Shown: positions 48,300 through 57,751 of the stretch, one piece after another
Numbering within the stretch: the stretch's first letter is position 1
Layout: the number at the start of each line of letters is the position of its first letter
The notes under the pieces: generated by a model
Database searches by the model: none
The model's input: only the letters and a program-made list of their open reading frames with translations
What the model was told of the DNA's origin: nothing
Program-made: the position numbers and the translations under genes
Assembly (NCBI RefSeq): GCF_001648595.1
Contig: NZ_LBAW01000014.1
Location: 57,696 to 121,695, forward strand
Direction: 5' to 3'
DNA length: 64,000 bases
Source of the DNA: Legionella bozemanae
GTDB taxonomy: Bacteria; Pseudomonadota; Gammaproteobacteria; Legionellales; Legionellaceae

Positions 48300-48465
48300 A
48301 CTTTTTTTAATAATTAACCTGTCAATTCTTTGGCGAAATATTAGGATTTTAGAAATAGTTGGATTCATCATGATACCCTGCATTTAATTTATTAGATGAC
48401 ATTATTCATGGTTCTATTTATCATGAGTGGTATTTAGTATGATCGCATCAGAAAAGGAGTATCTT

Positions 48466-49296
48466 ATGACTATCTATATGTTTCCTGGACAAGGATCTCA
48501 GATAAAAGGAATGGGAATTGAATTATTTTCGCGTTTCCCTGAGGAGATAAAACAAGCTGATGAGATTTTAGGATATTCCATTAAAGAATTATGCTTAGAT
48601 GATCCAAAACAGCAATTGAGTAATACCGAGTATACGCAACCTGCATTATACGTTATTGAAACACTTTCTTTTTTAGCAAGAGCGGCAGAAGAACCTCCAC
48701 CGCAATATCTCATAGGACATAGTTTAGGAGAGTATGCTGCTTTATTTGCAGCAGGTGCTTTTGATTTTGTTACAGGGTTAAAGCTTGTGCAAAAGCGTGG
48801 TGAGTTGATGGCTCAAGCAAGTGGGGGGGGGATGCTGGCAGTAATTAATTTACCTGAAGAACGTATTAAATTTTTACTGAGAGCCAATGGGTTGGATTCT
48901 ATAGATTTTGCCAATTTTAATTCACCGAAACAAATTGTTCTTTCTGGGCTCGCTGCAGATATTGCCAAAGCGAATGAGTTACTTGCCAATGAAGCGCTGA
49001 TGTGCGTCCCCTTAAAAGTCAGTGGTGCATTTCATTCCCGTTATATGCAAGCAGCTGCTAATGAGTTTGCAAAATTTATGGCTCCCTTTGAATTCTCCCC
49101 ACTTAAGGCTAAGGTAATTGCCAATGTGACTGCAGAGCTTTATAGCGACAACATGATTAAGGAAAATTTAGTAAAGCAAATTTCTCATCCTGTGCGGTGG
49201 ACAGAAACGATTCGTTATTTAAAAAATAAAGGGGAAACAGTTTTTATAGAAGTAGGACCAGGAAATGTGCTGACTCGCTTAGTAACGCAAATCTAA
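48466..49296 (+). CDS. Stand-alone acyltransferase of trans-AT polyketide type
   Basis: The 276-residue FabD-like malonyl/acyl-CoA:ACP acyltransferase has MFPGQGSQIKGMGIELF at the start, nucleophile Ser in IGHSLGEYAALFAAGAFDF, the arginine-bearing VQKRGELMAQASGG, catalytic His in SGAFHSRYM, and HPVRWTETIRYL near the end. The YTQPALYVIETLSFL stretch and the wording around the active site are closer to trans-acting ATs of polyketide systems than to housekeeping FabD. AAGGAG lies upstream of the ATG at 48466. The coding sequence contains a run of nine G at ~48823-48831 (Gly-Gly-Gly). Confidence 0.85.
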   Translation: MTIYMFPGQGSQIKGMGIELFSRFPEEIKQADEILGYSIKELCLDDPKQQLSNTEYTQPALYVIETLSFLARAAEEPPPQYLIGHSLGEYAALFAAGAFDFVTGLKLVQKRGELMAQASGGGMLAVINLPEERIKFLLRANGLDSIDFANFNSPKQIVLSGLAADIAKANELLANEALMCVPLKVSGAFHSRYMQAAANEFAKFMAPFEFSPLKAKVIANVTAELYSDNMIKENLVKQISHPVRWTETIRYLKNKGETVFIEVGPGNVLTRLVTQI

Positions 49297-49402
49297 TTAT
49301 TTCGAACAGAGAGATGAAACAGAGAGATGAGTCTCAAATTTTTAAAACGCTTACTGACTATGGTGTACTGTACCCATGCCTGATGGGGTCAAGATTTTTC
49401 AC

Positions 49403-49447
49403 CTTCCCACTTACCGCGCTTTATGCCTAGGTGAGCCCCATAAATTT
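49403..49447. repeat. Family-D repeat, copy 1
   Basis: TACCGCGCTTTATGCCTAGG, then TGAGCCCCATAAATT, matches 63944-63986 (TACTGCGCTTTATGCCTGTA, then CGATCCCCACAAAATT) over about 35 bases. Confidence 0.5.
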
Positions 49448-49475
49448 ATAAAATTTCAGTCAGTGGAAACGTCCG

Positions 49476-49656
49476 GTCATCCCTGCGCAGGCAGGGATCT
49501 ATCTATCAAAATAGTTATAGTTCATAACTCAAATGAATCTACTGAGGATTGTTTCCTTTAATTAAGTTAATTTTCTATTGCTTTTTGAGGGATGGAATAT
49601 CCTATTAAGGCTTAGGATGTACATTGCAAATGGCTCCCTGCCTGCGCATGGATGAC
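49476..49656. repeat. Family-C dispersed repeat, copy 2 (inverted arms)
   Basis: The left arm GTCATCCCTGCGCAGGCAGG and the right arm CCCTGCCTGCGCATGGATGAC are inverted relative to each other, with about 140 bases between. In reverse complement the interior shares TTTGATAGAT and neighbouring sequence with the copy at 46001. The structure suggests a MITE. Confidence 0.7.
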
Positions 49657-49901
49657 AGAATATGGAGCTCACTCAGGCATAAAGCGTGGCAGAAGGGATG
49701 GTTTATCGATATGTAGCGTGAAAAATTGGAGTCCTCCGGTATAAAGCACAACAGGTAGGAATAAAATTTTATAAGAGAATTTTCTCTGACTTGGACATAA
49801 ATAACCCCTTTTCTTTTTAAAGAAAATCTTATAAGTCATTACATCCAAAAGAAAAATATCATCTACACTTAAATAGTGATTCAATTTACAGAGGGTGCAC
49901 T

Positions 49902-50780
49902 ATGACAATTCGACTGAAACATGAGCATGGAAAGTTAGAAGAAATAGAACTTTTTCAGTTACAACACCACTTGGCGCTTCCCCACCTTAAGAAATATTTA
50001 CAATCAAAGGGTGCAAAGCAATGTAAATCAATAAAAAGAATTAGGGTTGATCATTCGAGTTTGGATGACAAAGATTATCACGCATTACATGATATCCTTA
50101 AATTATCATCAAAAGTTAATGAAATTTCATTTTACTCAAATCATATTGATACCGAGCAAGTTACTTATTTATTTGAATCTTTACCCAGAAAAAAATTGAA
50201 TAAAATCAAATTGGTAGATAATTGGATAGGGGAAAAAATTCCTTCTGATTTTTTCTCTTTTTTACAAAAGAAAAAATTGAAGGTTTTGGATTTATCATTA
50301 AATTGGTTGCGTGATGCCGGAGTGCAGCATTTGTTAGAAGCAATAGAAGCGAATACTGAACTAAACGAGTTGGTATTAAGCTGTAATGATTTTGGTTTAG
50401 ACGGAATGAAGGCATTGCATCATTTTGTGGCGAAGCATTCAACATTAAAAATTTTAGATATATCCTATAATAATTTGGATGAAAAATGTGCCAAAGAAAT
50501 TGCCGCCATGATCACTGAATCAAAATCCTTGACCCATCTTAATCTTAGAAGTAATAAAATAGGCGATGGTGGCGCCGAGCTTATTGCACAAGCATTAAAA
50601 TCAAATAAAAATTTAAAATACGTCGATTTATCAGATAATAAAATTTCAGAAACGGGCTTGTCTCAACTCGTACGTGAGGCAGTGGCTCATGATAAACTTG
50701 CAGGATTGATTTTAAAGCATAATCATATTCTTCCTCCAACATTAAAATCCAATCAATCAGACTTACACGTTTTTTATTGA
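49902..50780 (+). CDS. Leucine-rich-repeat protein (RNase-inhibitor type)
   Basis: The 292-residue protein has at least five ~28-residue LRRs between ~85 and 275: KVLDLSLNWLRDAGVQHLLE, LNELVLSCNDFGLDGMKAL, LKILDISYNNLDEKCAKEI, LTHLNLRSNKIGDGGAELI and LKYVDLSDNKISETGLSQL. There is no signal peptide. The GTGCACT leader has GAGGG upstream of the ATG. RNI-type LRR proteins are frequent among Legionella Dot/Icm substrates, so an effector role is plausible but unproven. The acid-rich C-terminal secretion tail seen in some effectors is not clear here. Confidence 0.85.
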   Translation: MTIRLKHEHGKLEEIELFQLQHHLALPHLKKYLQSKGAKQCKSIKRIRVDHSSLDDKDYHALHDILKLSSKVNEISFYSNHIDTEQVTYLFESLPRKKLNKIKLVDNWIGEKIPSDFFSFLQKKKLKVLDLSLNWLRDAGVQHLLEAIEANTELNELVLSCNDFGLDGMKALHHFVAKHSTLKILDISYNNLDEKCAKEIAAMITESKSLTHLNLRSNKIGDGGAELIAQALKSNKNLKYVDLSDNKISETGLSQLVREAVAHDKLAGLILKHNHILPPTLKSNQSDLHVFY

Positions 50781-50872
50781 TAGCAAGTGCAGAATTATAT
50801 AGCCGTTCAGTGTAGTATTCATCTTTTAGTGAATACATGCGAACGGTTATATTAATCAATGGAGTCTTGCCA

Positions 50873-52165
50873 ATGGGCACAGGTGCTTTTTGCCTTTTAA
50901 AAGAACGTAGATTTTTGCCTTTTTTTCTTACTCAATTTTTTGGTGCTTTCAACGATAATGCATTCAAATTAGCGATGCTCACCTTGATTAGTTACCACTT
51001 AACACATGACCAAGCTCAATCTGAATTCTACCAAGCGATAGCAGGTGCTTTGTTTATAATGCCCTTTTTTCTCCTTTCAGCGACTGCTGGACAATTAGCA
51101 GATAAATACGATAAAGCATTAATGACCCGACTGATTAAAATATTAGAATTATTTTTAATGATTATTGGTAGTTTTGCCCTATATTGGGGCAATATTTTTC
51201 TGATGATGCTTACTTTAACGGGTTTAGGAGTGCATTCAACTTTTTTTGGACCAATAAAATATGCCATTTTACCTGATCATTTACCTAAAAAAGATTTACT
51301 TGGTGCAACAGGTTTGATCGATGGGAGTACTTTTATCGCTATTTTGCTAGGAACTACCATGGGTTCTTTATCCATTGGAATGAACAATCCCAAGCCTTAT
51401 TTGGCGGTTTTTTTAACAGTGATTATTGCTCTTGCTGGTTTAACTTCAAGTCTATTTATCCCAAGAGCCCCTTCTATCTCCGAAAAGATAAAAGTTGATA
51501 TTCAGATTTGGCGAGTGACATATAAGATGTTGACGCAAGTTACCGAACATTTCGGTATTTTTTTATCTATTTTGATTTTATCTTGGTTTTGGTTGTTAGG
51601 AACAGTAGTCCTGACAAAACTACCTGATTATACCAACTATGTTTTAGGAGCAAATAATACGGTTTTTGCATTATTTCTTGCCTTGTTTTCCGTAGGAATT
51701 GCATGCGGTTCAGTGATAGTGAATTTTATTTTTCAAGGGCGGATTAGTTTGCCTATGGTTCCTTGGGCTATGTTTGCTTTTTCCTGCTTTACCATGGATT
51801 TATATTGGGCTACCCCTTTGACAGAGCAAGGTTCACTACTTACTTTAAATACCTTTTTTACACAGTTTACCCATTGGCGTATTGCTTTTGATTTATTTAT
51901 GTTAGCTTTTAGCTCAGGTTTATTTGTAGTTCCGTTGTATACCTATTTACAGATTGCCAGTCCCCCTCACTCTAGAGCCAGGATTATTGCGACCAATAAT
52001 ATTTATAACGCCCTATTCATGGTTATAGGGACATTTATGGTTATTGGCTTATTACACTTTAGTGCTGCAATCCCGAAAATTTTTTTAATTTTGAGTTTAT
52101 TAAACGCTGTTGTTGCATTGCTGGCCAAGATCAATTTAAAGAAGGTGGTTTTGCCAGAAAAATAA
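50873..52165 (+). CDS. MFS transporter, LplT-like
   Basis: This inner-membrane transporter of 430 residues has about 12 helices. The start LPFFLTQFFGAFNDNAFKLA and ADKYDKALMTRLIKILELFL resemble the lysophospholipid transporter LplT. The central signature is TFFGPIKYAILPDHLPKKDL, then LGATGLIDGSTFIAILLGT. I chose the ATG at 50873, with GGAG eight bases upstream; the ATG at 50837 has no ribosome site. In E. coli LplT is paired with the acyltransferase Aas; no aas-like gene adjoins here, so the substrate is uncertain. Confidence 0.82.
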   Translation: MGTGAFCLLKERRFLPFFLTQFFGAFNDNAFKLAMLTLISYHLTHDQAQSEFYQAIAGALFIMPFFLLSATAGQLADKYDKALMTRLIKILELFLMIIGSFALYWGNIFLMMLTLTGLGVHSTFFGPIKYAILPDHLPKKDLLGATGLIDGSTFIAILLGTTMGSLSIGMNNPKPYLAVFLTVIIALAGLTSSLFIPRAPSISEKIKVDIQIWRVTYKMLTQVTEHFGIFLSILILSWFWLLGTVVLTKLPDYTNYVLGANNTVFALFLALFSVGIACGSVIVNFIFQGRISLPMVPWAMFAFSCFTMDLYWATPLTEQGSLLTLNTFFTQFTHWRIAFDLFMLAFSSGLFVVPLYTYLQIASPPHSRARIIATNNIYNALFMVIGTFMVIGLLHFSAAIPKIFLILSLLNAVVALLAKINLKKVVLPEK

Positions 52166-52176
52166 TAGAGTAGGGT

Positions 52177-52258
52177 GTAGTTTCCGTGAAGCGCAGCGGA
52201 ACTGGGGAGCGGCAATAATACTGCATTCCCGGGTTCCGCTGCGCTTCACCCAGGCTAC
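52177..52258. repeat. Family-A palindromic repeat before hemF
   Basis: TGTAGTTTCCGTGAAGCGCA, then GCGGAACTGGGG, faces CCCGGGTTCCGCTGCGCTTC, then ACCCAGGCTAC, over an ~18-base loop. It sits between the convergent LplT-like and hemF genes, where it could also act as a terminator. Confidence 0.8.
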
Positions 52259-52273
52259 AATGTCCACATAAAG

Positions 52274-53221
<948 letters not shown>

Positions 53222-53254
53222 TTATAACCCGCTTATTTTCTCACTTATTCGAAA

Positions 53255-53271
53255 TTGGCACAATGTTTGCT
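53255..53271 (+). promoter_or_regulatory. Sigma-54 (RpoN) promoter of the flgB operon
   Basis: TTGGCAC-AATG-TTTGCT matches the -24/-12 consensus, with GG (53257-53258) and GC (53269-53270) the required 12 bases apart. It lies about 33 bases before the flgB ATG. In Legionella the enhancer-binding protein FleQ with RpoN drives the middle flagellar genes, which fits. Confidence 0.88.
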
Positions 53272-53303
53272 TTTCTTGTTGTACATACTTTAAGGGGGGA
53301 AAT

Positions 53304-53696
53304 ATGGCGTTAGATCTGGATTCATATTTTGGAATACATGCTAAAGCTTTAGTAGCTCGTGATCAAAGGGCATCACAATTAGCGAACAACTTAGCCAATG
53401 TCAACACACCCAATTATAAAGCTCAAGATATCGATTTCAACGAATTTTTAGCGGCAAGTATGGCTGGTGGTGCACAAAAAATGGAGGTTACGTCGCCTAA
53501 TCATATTAATACAAACGCTGATTTTTCTGCGAATTTGAAATATCGAGTGACGTCGCAAATGTCTTTAGACGGAAACACAGTGGATAAAGATTTGGAAACC
53601 ACAGAATTTGCACGCAATTCCCTTAACTACCAAGCCAGCCTGAGTTTTCTTGATGGTAAAATCAAATCCATGATGCTGGCGCTAAAAGGAGAATAA
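53304..53696 (+). CDS. flgB: Flagellar basal-body rod protein FlgB
   Basis: FlgB is a proximal rod subunit. At 130 residues it has normal length. The rod signature LANNLANVNTPNYKAQDIDF is at ~24-43. I chose the ATG at 53304, which follows AAGGGGGG and gives the family start MALDLDSYFGIH; the frame opens 34 codons earlier but overlaps the hemF start. It is the first gene of the flgBCDEFGHIJKL operon, behind the sigma-54 promoter. Confidence 0.95.
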   Translation: MALDLDSYFGIHAKALVARDQRASQLANNLANVNTPNYKAQDIDFNEFLAASMAGGAQKMEVTSPNHINTNADFSANLKYRVTSQMSLDGNTVDKDLETTEFARNSLNYQASLSFLDGKIKSMMLALKGE

Positions 53697-53698
53697 GA

Positions 53699-54121
53699 AT
53701 GACATTAAGTGCAATTTTTAATATTGCGGGCTCAGCATTGACCGCTGAAACAGCGCGTTTGACCACTAGCGCCGAGAACATGAGTAATGCTAATGTAGAG
53801 TCAGGGAGTGCTGATGAGACGTACAAAGCAAAGTATCCGATATTCAAAGCAGTGCAGGCACAGGCAAACCAATGGATGGGGGAGCAAGCATCAGGAGGGG
53901 TTCAGCTTAAAGGAACTTATGAGAGTACCTTAGAGCCTCGAAAGCGTTATGCACCTGATAACCCTTTAGCAGATAAGGATGGGTTTGTTTATACACCGAA
54001 TGTGAACTATGTTGAACAAATGGCAAACGTGATTTCTGCTTCTAGATCATATCAAATGGATGTTGAATTGCTTAATACAACAAAACAACTATTGTTACGG
54101 ACTTTAAAGTTGGGTGAATAA
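53699..54121 (+). CDS. flgC: Flagellar basal-body rod protein FlgC
   Basis: FlgC is a proximal rod subunit of 140 residues. The N-terminal AIFNIAGSALTAETARLTTS and ENMSNANVE, the middle KRYAPDNPLADKDGFVYTPN, and the C-terminal ANVISASRSYQMDVELLNTT are typical. It starts two bases after flgB stops, so translation is likely coupled. Confidence 0.96.
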   Translation: MTLSAIFNIAGSALTAETARLTTSAENMSNANVESGSADETYKAKYPIFKAVQAQANQWMGEQASGGVQLKGTYESTLEPRKRYAPDNPLADKDGFVYTPNVNYVEQMANVISASRSYQMDVELLNTTKQLLLRTLKLGE

Positions 54122-54134
54122 GGGAGAACAGTGA

Positions 54135-54812
54135 ATGTCGACAAATTCAGTTAATGGAACTAACGCGTCTAACCCATCATTTAATAATCAAATTGACCCT
54201 ACGACGAAGAACAGTTTGGGACAACAGGACTTTCTACGTTTAATGGTTGCTCAAATCCAAAATCAGGATCCGATGCAACCGCAAGTAAACGGTGAGTTTT
54301 TATCGCAATTAGCACAGTTTAGTACTAATGATGGGGTTACCAAAATGCAAGAATCGTTACAACAAATGGCAACTTCTCTGCAATCAAATCAGGCTCTGCA
54401 AGCTTCGGCTTTAGTGGGTCGTAAGGTTCTGGTTAATAGCCAGACCCTTCAACTGGGTACTGAGGGTGATGCAAAAGCAGCAGTTGATATTCCACCAGGT
54501 CTAAGTAATTTAAGTGCATCAATTTATTCAGAATCTGGTGAGCTAATAAAAACGATTCCATTAGGCCAGCCTGCTCCCGGATTTTTTCAATTTAGTTGGG
54601 ATGGTACCGGCGGTGACAATAATCGCATGAAAGAGGGTAAATATAAAATTGAGGTGCATGCTGTTTATGGAGGGAAAGAAGTATCATTAAAAACAATGAC
54701 CTCTGCCAATGTTGATAGTGTAAGCCTTGGTCAAAATGGAGAAGGCTTAAAATTGAATGTAGCAGGGATTGGACCAATATCATTGGATCAGGTAAGACAA
54801 ATATCAGTTTAA
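54135..54812 (+). CDS. flgD: Flagellar hook assembly scaffold FlgD
   Basis: FlgD caps the growing hook and is absent from the finished filament. The 225-residue protein has the N-terminal cap region LGQQDFLRLMVAQIQNQDPM and a C-terminal FLG domain with FQFSWDGTGGDNNRMKEGKY. It is 13 bases after flgC. Confidence 0.94.
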   Translation: MSTNSVNGTNASNPSFNNQIDPTTKNSLGQQDFLRLMVAQIQNQDPMQPQVNGEFLSQLAQFSTNDGVTKMQESLQQMATSLQSNQALQASALVGRKVLVNSQTLQLGTEGDAKAAVDIPPGLSNLSASIYSESGELIKTIPLGQPAPGFFQFSWDGTGGDNNRMKEGKYKIEVHAVYGGKEVSLKTMTSANVDSVSLGQNGEGLKLNVAGIGPISLDQVRQISV

Positions 54813-54827
54813 AAGCAGGAGGCTAAA

Positions 54828-56153
54828 ATGATTTTTGACGCAGCACTAAGTGGACTTCAAGCAGCAACAAGTAATTTGGATGTTATAGGTAATAATATTG
54901 CGAACTCTTCGACTGTAGGGTTTAAGGGCTCTCGTGCCAATTTTGGTGATATTTATGCTTTTGGTGGTTACGGCAGCTTTGGCGCAGGCAGTACTTCTAT
55001 AGGTAGTGGGGTGATGCTGACTCAAGTTCAGCAATCATTCGCATCTGGAAATTTATCCAGTAGTACAAACAGCCTGGATCTTGCAGTGAATGGTTCTGGT
55101 TTTTTTATTTTAAATAATTCAGATGGCGGGGCGGTGTATACACGCGCGGGCCAGTTTAATTTGGATAACCAAAATTATATTACCAATGCGAATGGGCAAT
55201 ATCTTACGGGACTCCTTTCTGATGGCAATGGAAATATTACAGGAACCTCCGGAAAATTACAGATAAATACAGAAAATATAAGTCCGCAGGCAAGTACCAC
55301 AGTGACGACTGGCGTCAATTTGAATTCACAAAGTACTCCTCCTGCCATCGATTGGACAGGTGGAGCTGCGCCACTTAGCAGCTCTTATAATAATCCAACA
55401 TCATTAACTATTTACGATAGCCTAGGAAATTCGCATGTGCTTAGCATGTATTTTATCAAAGCAGATTCTGCTGCAGCAGCAGGGCAACCTAATGCGTCAA
55501 CTCCTCCAGGCACAGAGAATCAATGGTATGTTGCTTTTCAAATTGATAACCAAAATGTTCCTGCGAATGTTGGAACAGATAATACAACGAATCTGTTCGA
55601 AGTGAATTTTAATTCGGATGGATCCTTTGTCGGGGTTGCTAGTCCAGGAGGGGCTGCTATAGGTAATAATCTAATTCCGCTGTCACTTAATTTGAACAAT
55701 GGTGCTAATCCTTTAAACTTAAATATTGATTTATCAAACAGCACACAGTTTGGTAGCCCCTTTGGCGTTCAATCTACTTCCTCAAATGGTTATACAACAG
55801 GAAGTCTGGCCAGCCTGAGTATTGATGATAGCGGACTTATTTTGGGAATTTATACCAATGGCCAGTCTATGGCTATGGGACAAATTCAATTAGCTAATTT
55901 TGCTGATCCTACAGGCCTACAAAATATGGGAAATGTTTGTTGGGCTGAAACTTCTGCTTCAGGACAACCTTTAATTGGTACTGCTGCTTCCGGAGGGTTT
56001 GGTGCCATTAAATCAGGTATGTTGGAGCAATCTAATGTTGATTTAACCAGTGAATTAGTTGATTTGATTAGTGCGCAACGCGACTTTCAAGCCAATGCTC
56101 AGTCAATTCGTGCTGGTGATGCAATCACCCAAACAATTATTAATATGCGTTAG
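54828..56153 (+). CDS. flgE: Flagellar hook protein FlgE
   Basis: FlgE polymerises into the hook, the universal joint. The 441-residue protein has the N-terminal IGNNIANSSTVGFKGSRANF rod-like signature and the C-terminal LTSELVDLISAQRDFQANAQ, both part of the helical core. The central Ser/Thr/Asn-rich domains (~130-330) are surface-exposed and diverge fastest. AGGAGG is close to the ATG. Confidence 0.95.
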   Translation: MIFDAALSGLQAATSNLDVIGNNIANSSTVGFKGSRANFGDIYAFGGYGSFGAGSTSIGSGVMLTQVQQSFASGNLSSSTNSLDLAVNGSGFFILNNSDGGAVYTRAGQFNLDNQNYITNANGQYLTGLLSDGNGNITGTSGKLQINTENISPQASTTVTTGVNLNSQSTPPAIDWTGGAAPLSSSYNNPTSLTIYDSLGNSHVLSMYFIKADSAAAAGQPNASTPPGTENQWYVAFQIDNQNVPANVGTDNTTNLFEVNFNSDGSFVGVASPGGAAIGNNLIPLSLNLNNGANPLNLNIDLSNSTQFGSPFGVQSTSSNGYTTGSLASLSIDDSGLILGIYTNGQSMAMGQIQLANFADPTGLQNMGNVCWAETSASGQPLIGTAASGGFGAIKSGMLEQSNVDLTSELVDLISAQRDFQANAQSIRAGDAITQTIINMR

Positions 56154-56163
56154 GAGGTAACTT

Positions 56164-56907
56164 ATGGATCCTATCTTGTATAATGCTGCTAGTGGAGGAC
56201 AGATTGGCTTTAAACGTCAGGAGATAATCGCCAATAATTTGGCGAATGTGAGTACTCCAGGTTTTAAAGCGGATATGTATCAAGCACAAACTATGTATGC
56301 AAATACAGATGGATCCGGCAAAGGGCCATCCTTTTCGATACAAAACCCGAGTGCAGTTGATTTGAGCCCTGGCGAGATTATGACAACAGGGCGTAATCTC
56401 GATCTAGCAATTGAGGGTAATGGATGGTTTGCAGTAAGCAATAGTCAAGGCAAAGAGGCTTATACTAAAGCTGGAAACTTACGTTTGGATATTAATGGCT
56501 TATTAACAACCGGTTCTGGGCATCCGGTTTTGGGTAATGGCGGCCCAATTTCGATTCCCCCTGCCCAATCAGTCAACATAGGAGCCGATGGCACAATTAC
56601 AGTGGTTCCACTGGGTGGTGATCCTAAAAGCGCGGCCATATTGGATAGAATTAAGTTAGTTACGTTGGATAAAAATAATATTGTTAAAAATTCAGAAGGT
56701 TTATTCCAATTAAAGAATGGGGGTACTCCGGCTGCTGCTGATGGGAGCGTTAAGGTTAGAAGCGGGGCCATCGAAGGTTCTAATGTGAATGCTATTGATC
56801 AGATGGTCGAAATGATCACCTCAGGACGTGAATATGATGCACATATGAAGCTGATATCTACTATCGAAGACAATTTCCAAAAACTGGCACAAGTATTGCA
56901 AGAATGA
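56164..56907 (+). CDS. flgF: Flagellar rod protein FlgF
   Basis: FlgF is a distal rod subunit of 247 residues. IIANNLANVSTPGFKADMYQ is the N-terminal signature, LDLAIEGNGWFAVSNSQGKE the middle, and IDQMVEMITSGREYDAHMK the C-terminal helix. It lies 10 bases after flgE and 45 before flgG. Confidence 0.95.
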   Translation: MDPILYNAASGGQIGFKRQEIIANNLANVSTPGFKADMYQAQTMYANTDGSGKGPSFSIQNPSAVDLSPGEIMTTGRNLDLAIEGNGWFAVSNSQGKEAYTKAGNLRLDINGLLTTGSGHPVLGNGGPISIPPAQSVNIGADGTITVVPLGGDPKSAAILDRIKLVTLDKNNIVKNSEGLFQLKNGGTPAAADGSVKVRSGAIEGSNVNAIDQMVEMITSGREYDAHMKLISTIEDNFQKLAQVLQE

Positions 56908-56952
56908 TAACCAATTTAATTGAAGAATAAGAATAATTGCGGGGGGATCTCC

Positions 56953-57738
56953 ATGGAACCAGCATTATGGGTAAGTAAATCAGGCTTGGAAGCACAAGAA
57001 AAAAATATCGCTACGATTGCTAATAATTTAGCAAACGTTAATACAACTGGATTTAAAAAAGATAGAGCAATCTTTCAGGATTTACTTTATCAGAATTCAA
57101 GCCAGGCTGGGGCCCAATCTTCAGAGAACTCTTTAATTCCAACGGGAATAAATTCAGGTGCAGGTGTCCATTTAGCTGCTACAGAAAAAATATTTGAACA
57201 GGGAAGTGTACAAAATACACGCAATCCTTATGATTTAATGATCCAGGGGCAAGGATTTTTTACGATTTTAATGCCTGATGGTACCCAAGCTTATACGCGT
57301 GATGGTACTTTTACAGTAGATAATACAGGCCAGCTTGTTGATATTAATGGGTATCCATTGCAACCTGCAATAAATATTCCTACTCAAACTTTAGGAGTAA
57401 CAATTAGTACTGATGGAGTAGTGAGTGCTACTGTGGTTGGAAGCAATACGCCAACTGTACTCGGAACCATCCAACTCGCTAATTTCACGAACCCGACAGG
57501 GCTTCAACCTATAGGACAAAACCTTTTTATAGAAACTGCGTCGAGTGGTGCTGCCACATTGAATAATCCAGGAAATTCAGGTGTAGGGACTTTGTTGCAA
57601 GGCTCTTTGGAAGCATCGAATGTGAATGTGGTTGAAGAGTTAGTCAATATGATTCAAGCACAAAGAAGCTATGAAATTACCGCAAAGAGCATCCAGACAG
57701 TGGATAACATGTTGCAATACTTGAATCAAACTGTTTAA
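56953..57738 (+). CDS. flgG: Flagellar distal rod protein FlgG
   Basis: FlgG is the main distal rod subunit. The 261-residue protein is standard length. IANNLANVNTTGFKKDRAIF is at the N-terminus, YDLMIQGQGFFTILMPDGTQ in the middle, and VEELVNMIQAQRSYEITAKS at the C-terminus. I chose the ATG at 56953 because GGGGG lies a few bases upstream and the protein then begins MEPALWVSKSGLEAQ as in the family. The frame opens 11 codons earlier. Confidence 0.96.
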   Translation: MEPALWVSKSGLEAQEKNIATIANNLANVNTTGFKKDRAIFQDLLYQNSSQAGAQSSENSLIPTGINSGAGVHLAATEKIFEQGSVQNTRNPYDLMIQGQGFFTILMPDGTQAYTRDGTFTVDNTGQLVDINGYPLQPAINIPTQTLGVTISTDGVVSATVVGSNTPTVLGTIQLANFTNPTGLQPIGQNLFIETASSGAATLNNPGNSGVGTLLQGSLEASNVNVVEELVNMIQAQRSYEITAKSIQTVDNMLQYLNQTV

Positions 57739-57751
57739 GAAGATTTCATTA

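Larger units (their letters stand above)
49297..49901. other. 605-base intergenic region full of repeat debris
   Basis: Between the acyltransferase and the LRR gene lie a family-D repeat (49403-49447) and a family-C repeat (49476-49656). Minus-strand 49669-49884 is open for 71 codons ending FTLHIDKPSLLPRFMPE, which I cannot assign. The segment looks like a graveyard of small mobile repeats. Confidence 0.5.

Noticed and set aside
49669..49884. 71-codon minus-strand frame ending in FTLHIDKPSLLPRFMPE
   Set aside because: No recognisable family or ribosome site, in a repeat-rich gap. Kept only as a note in the intergenic entry.
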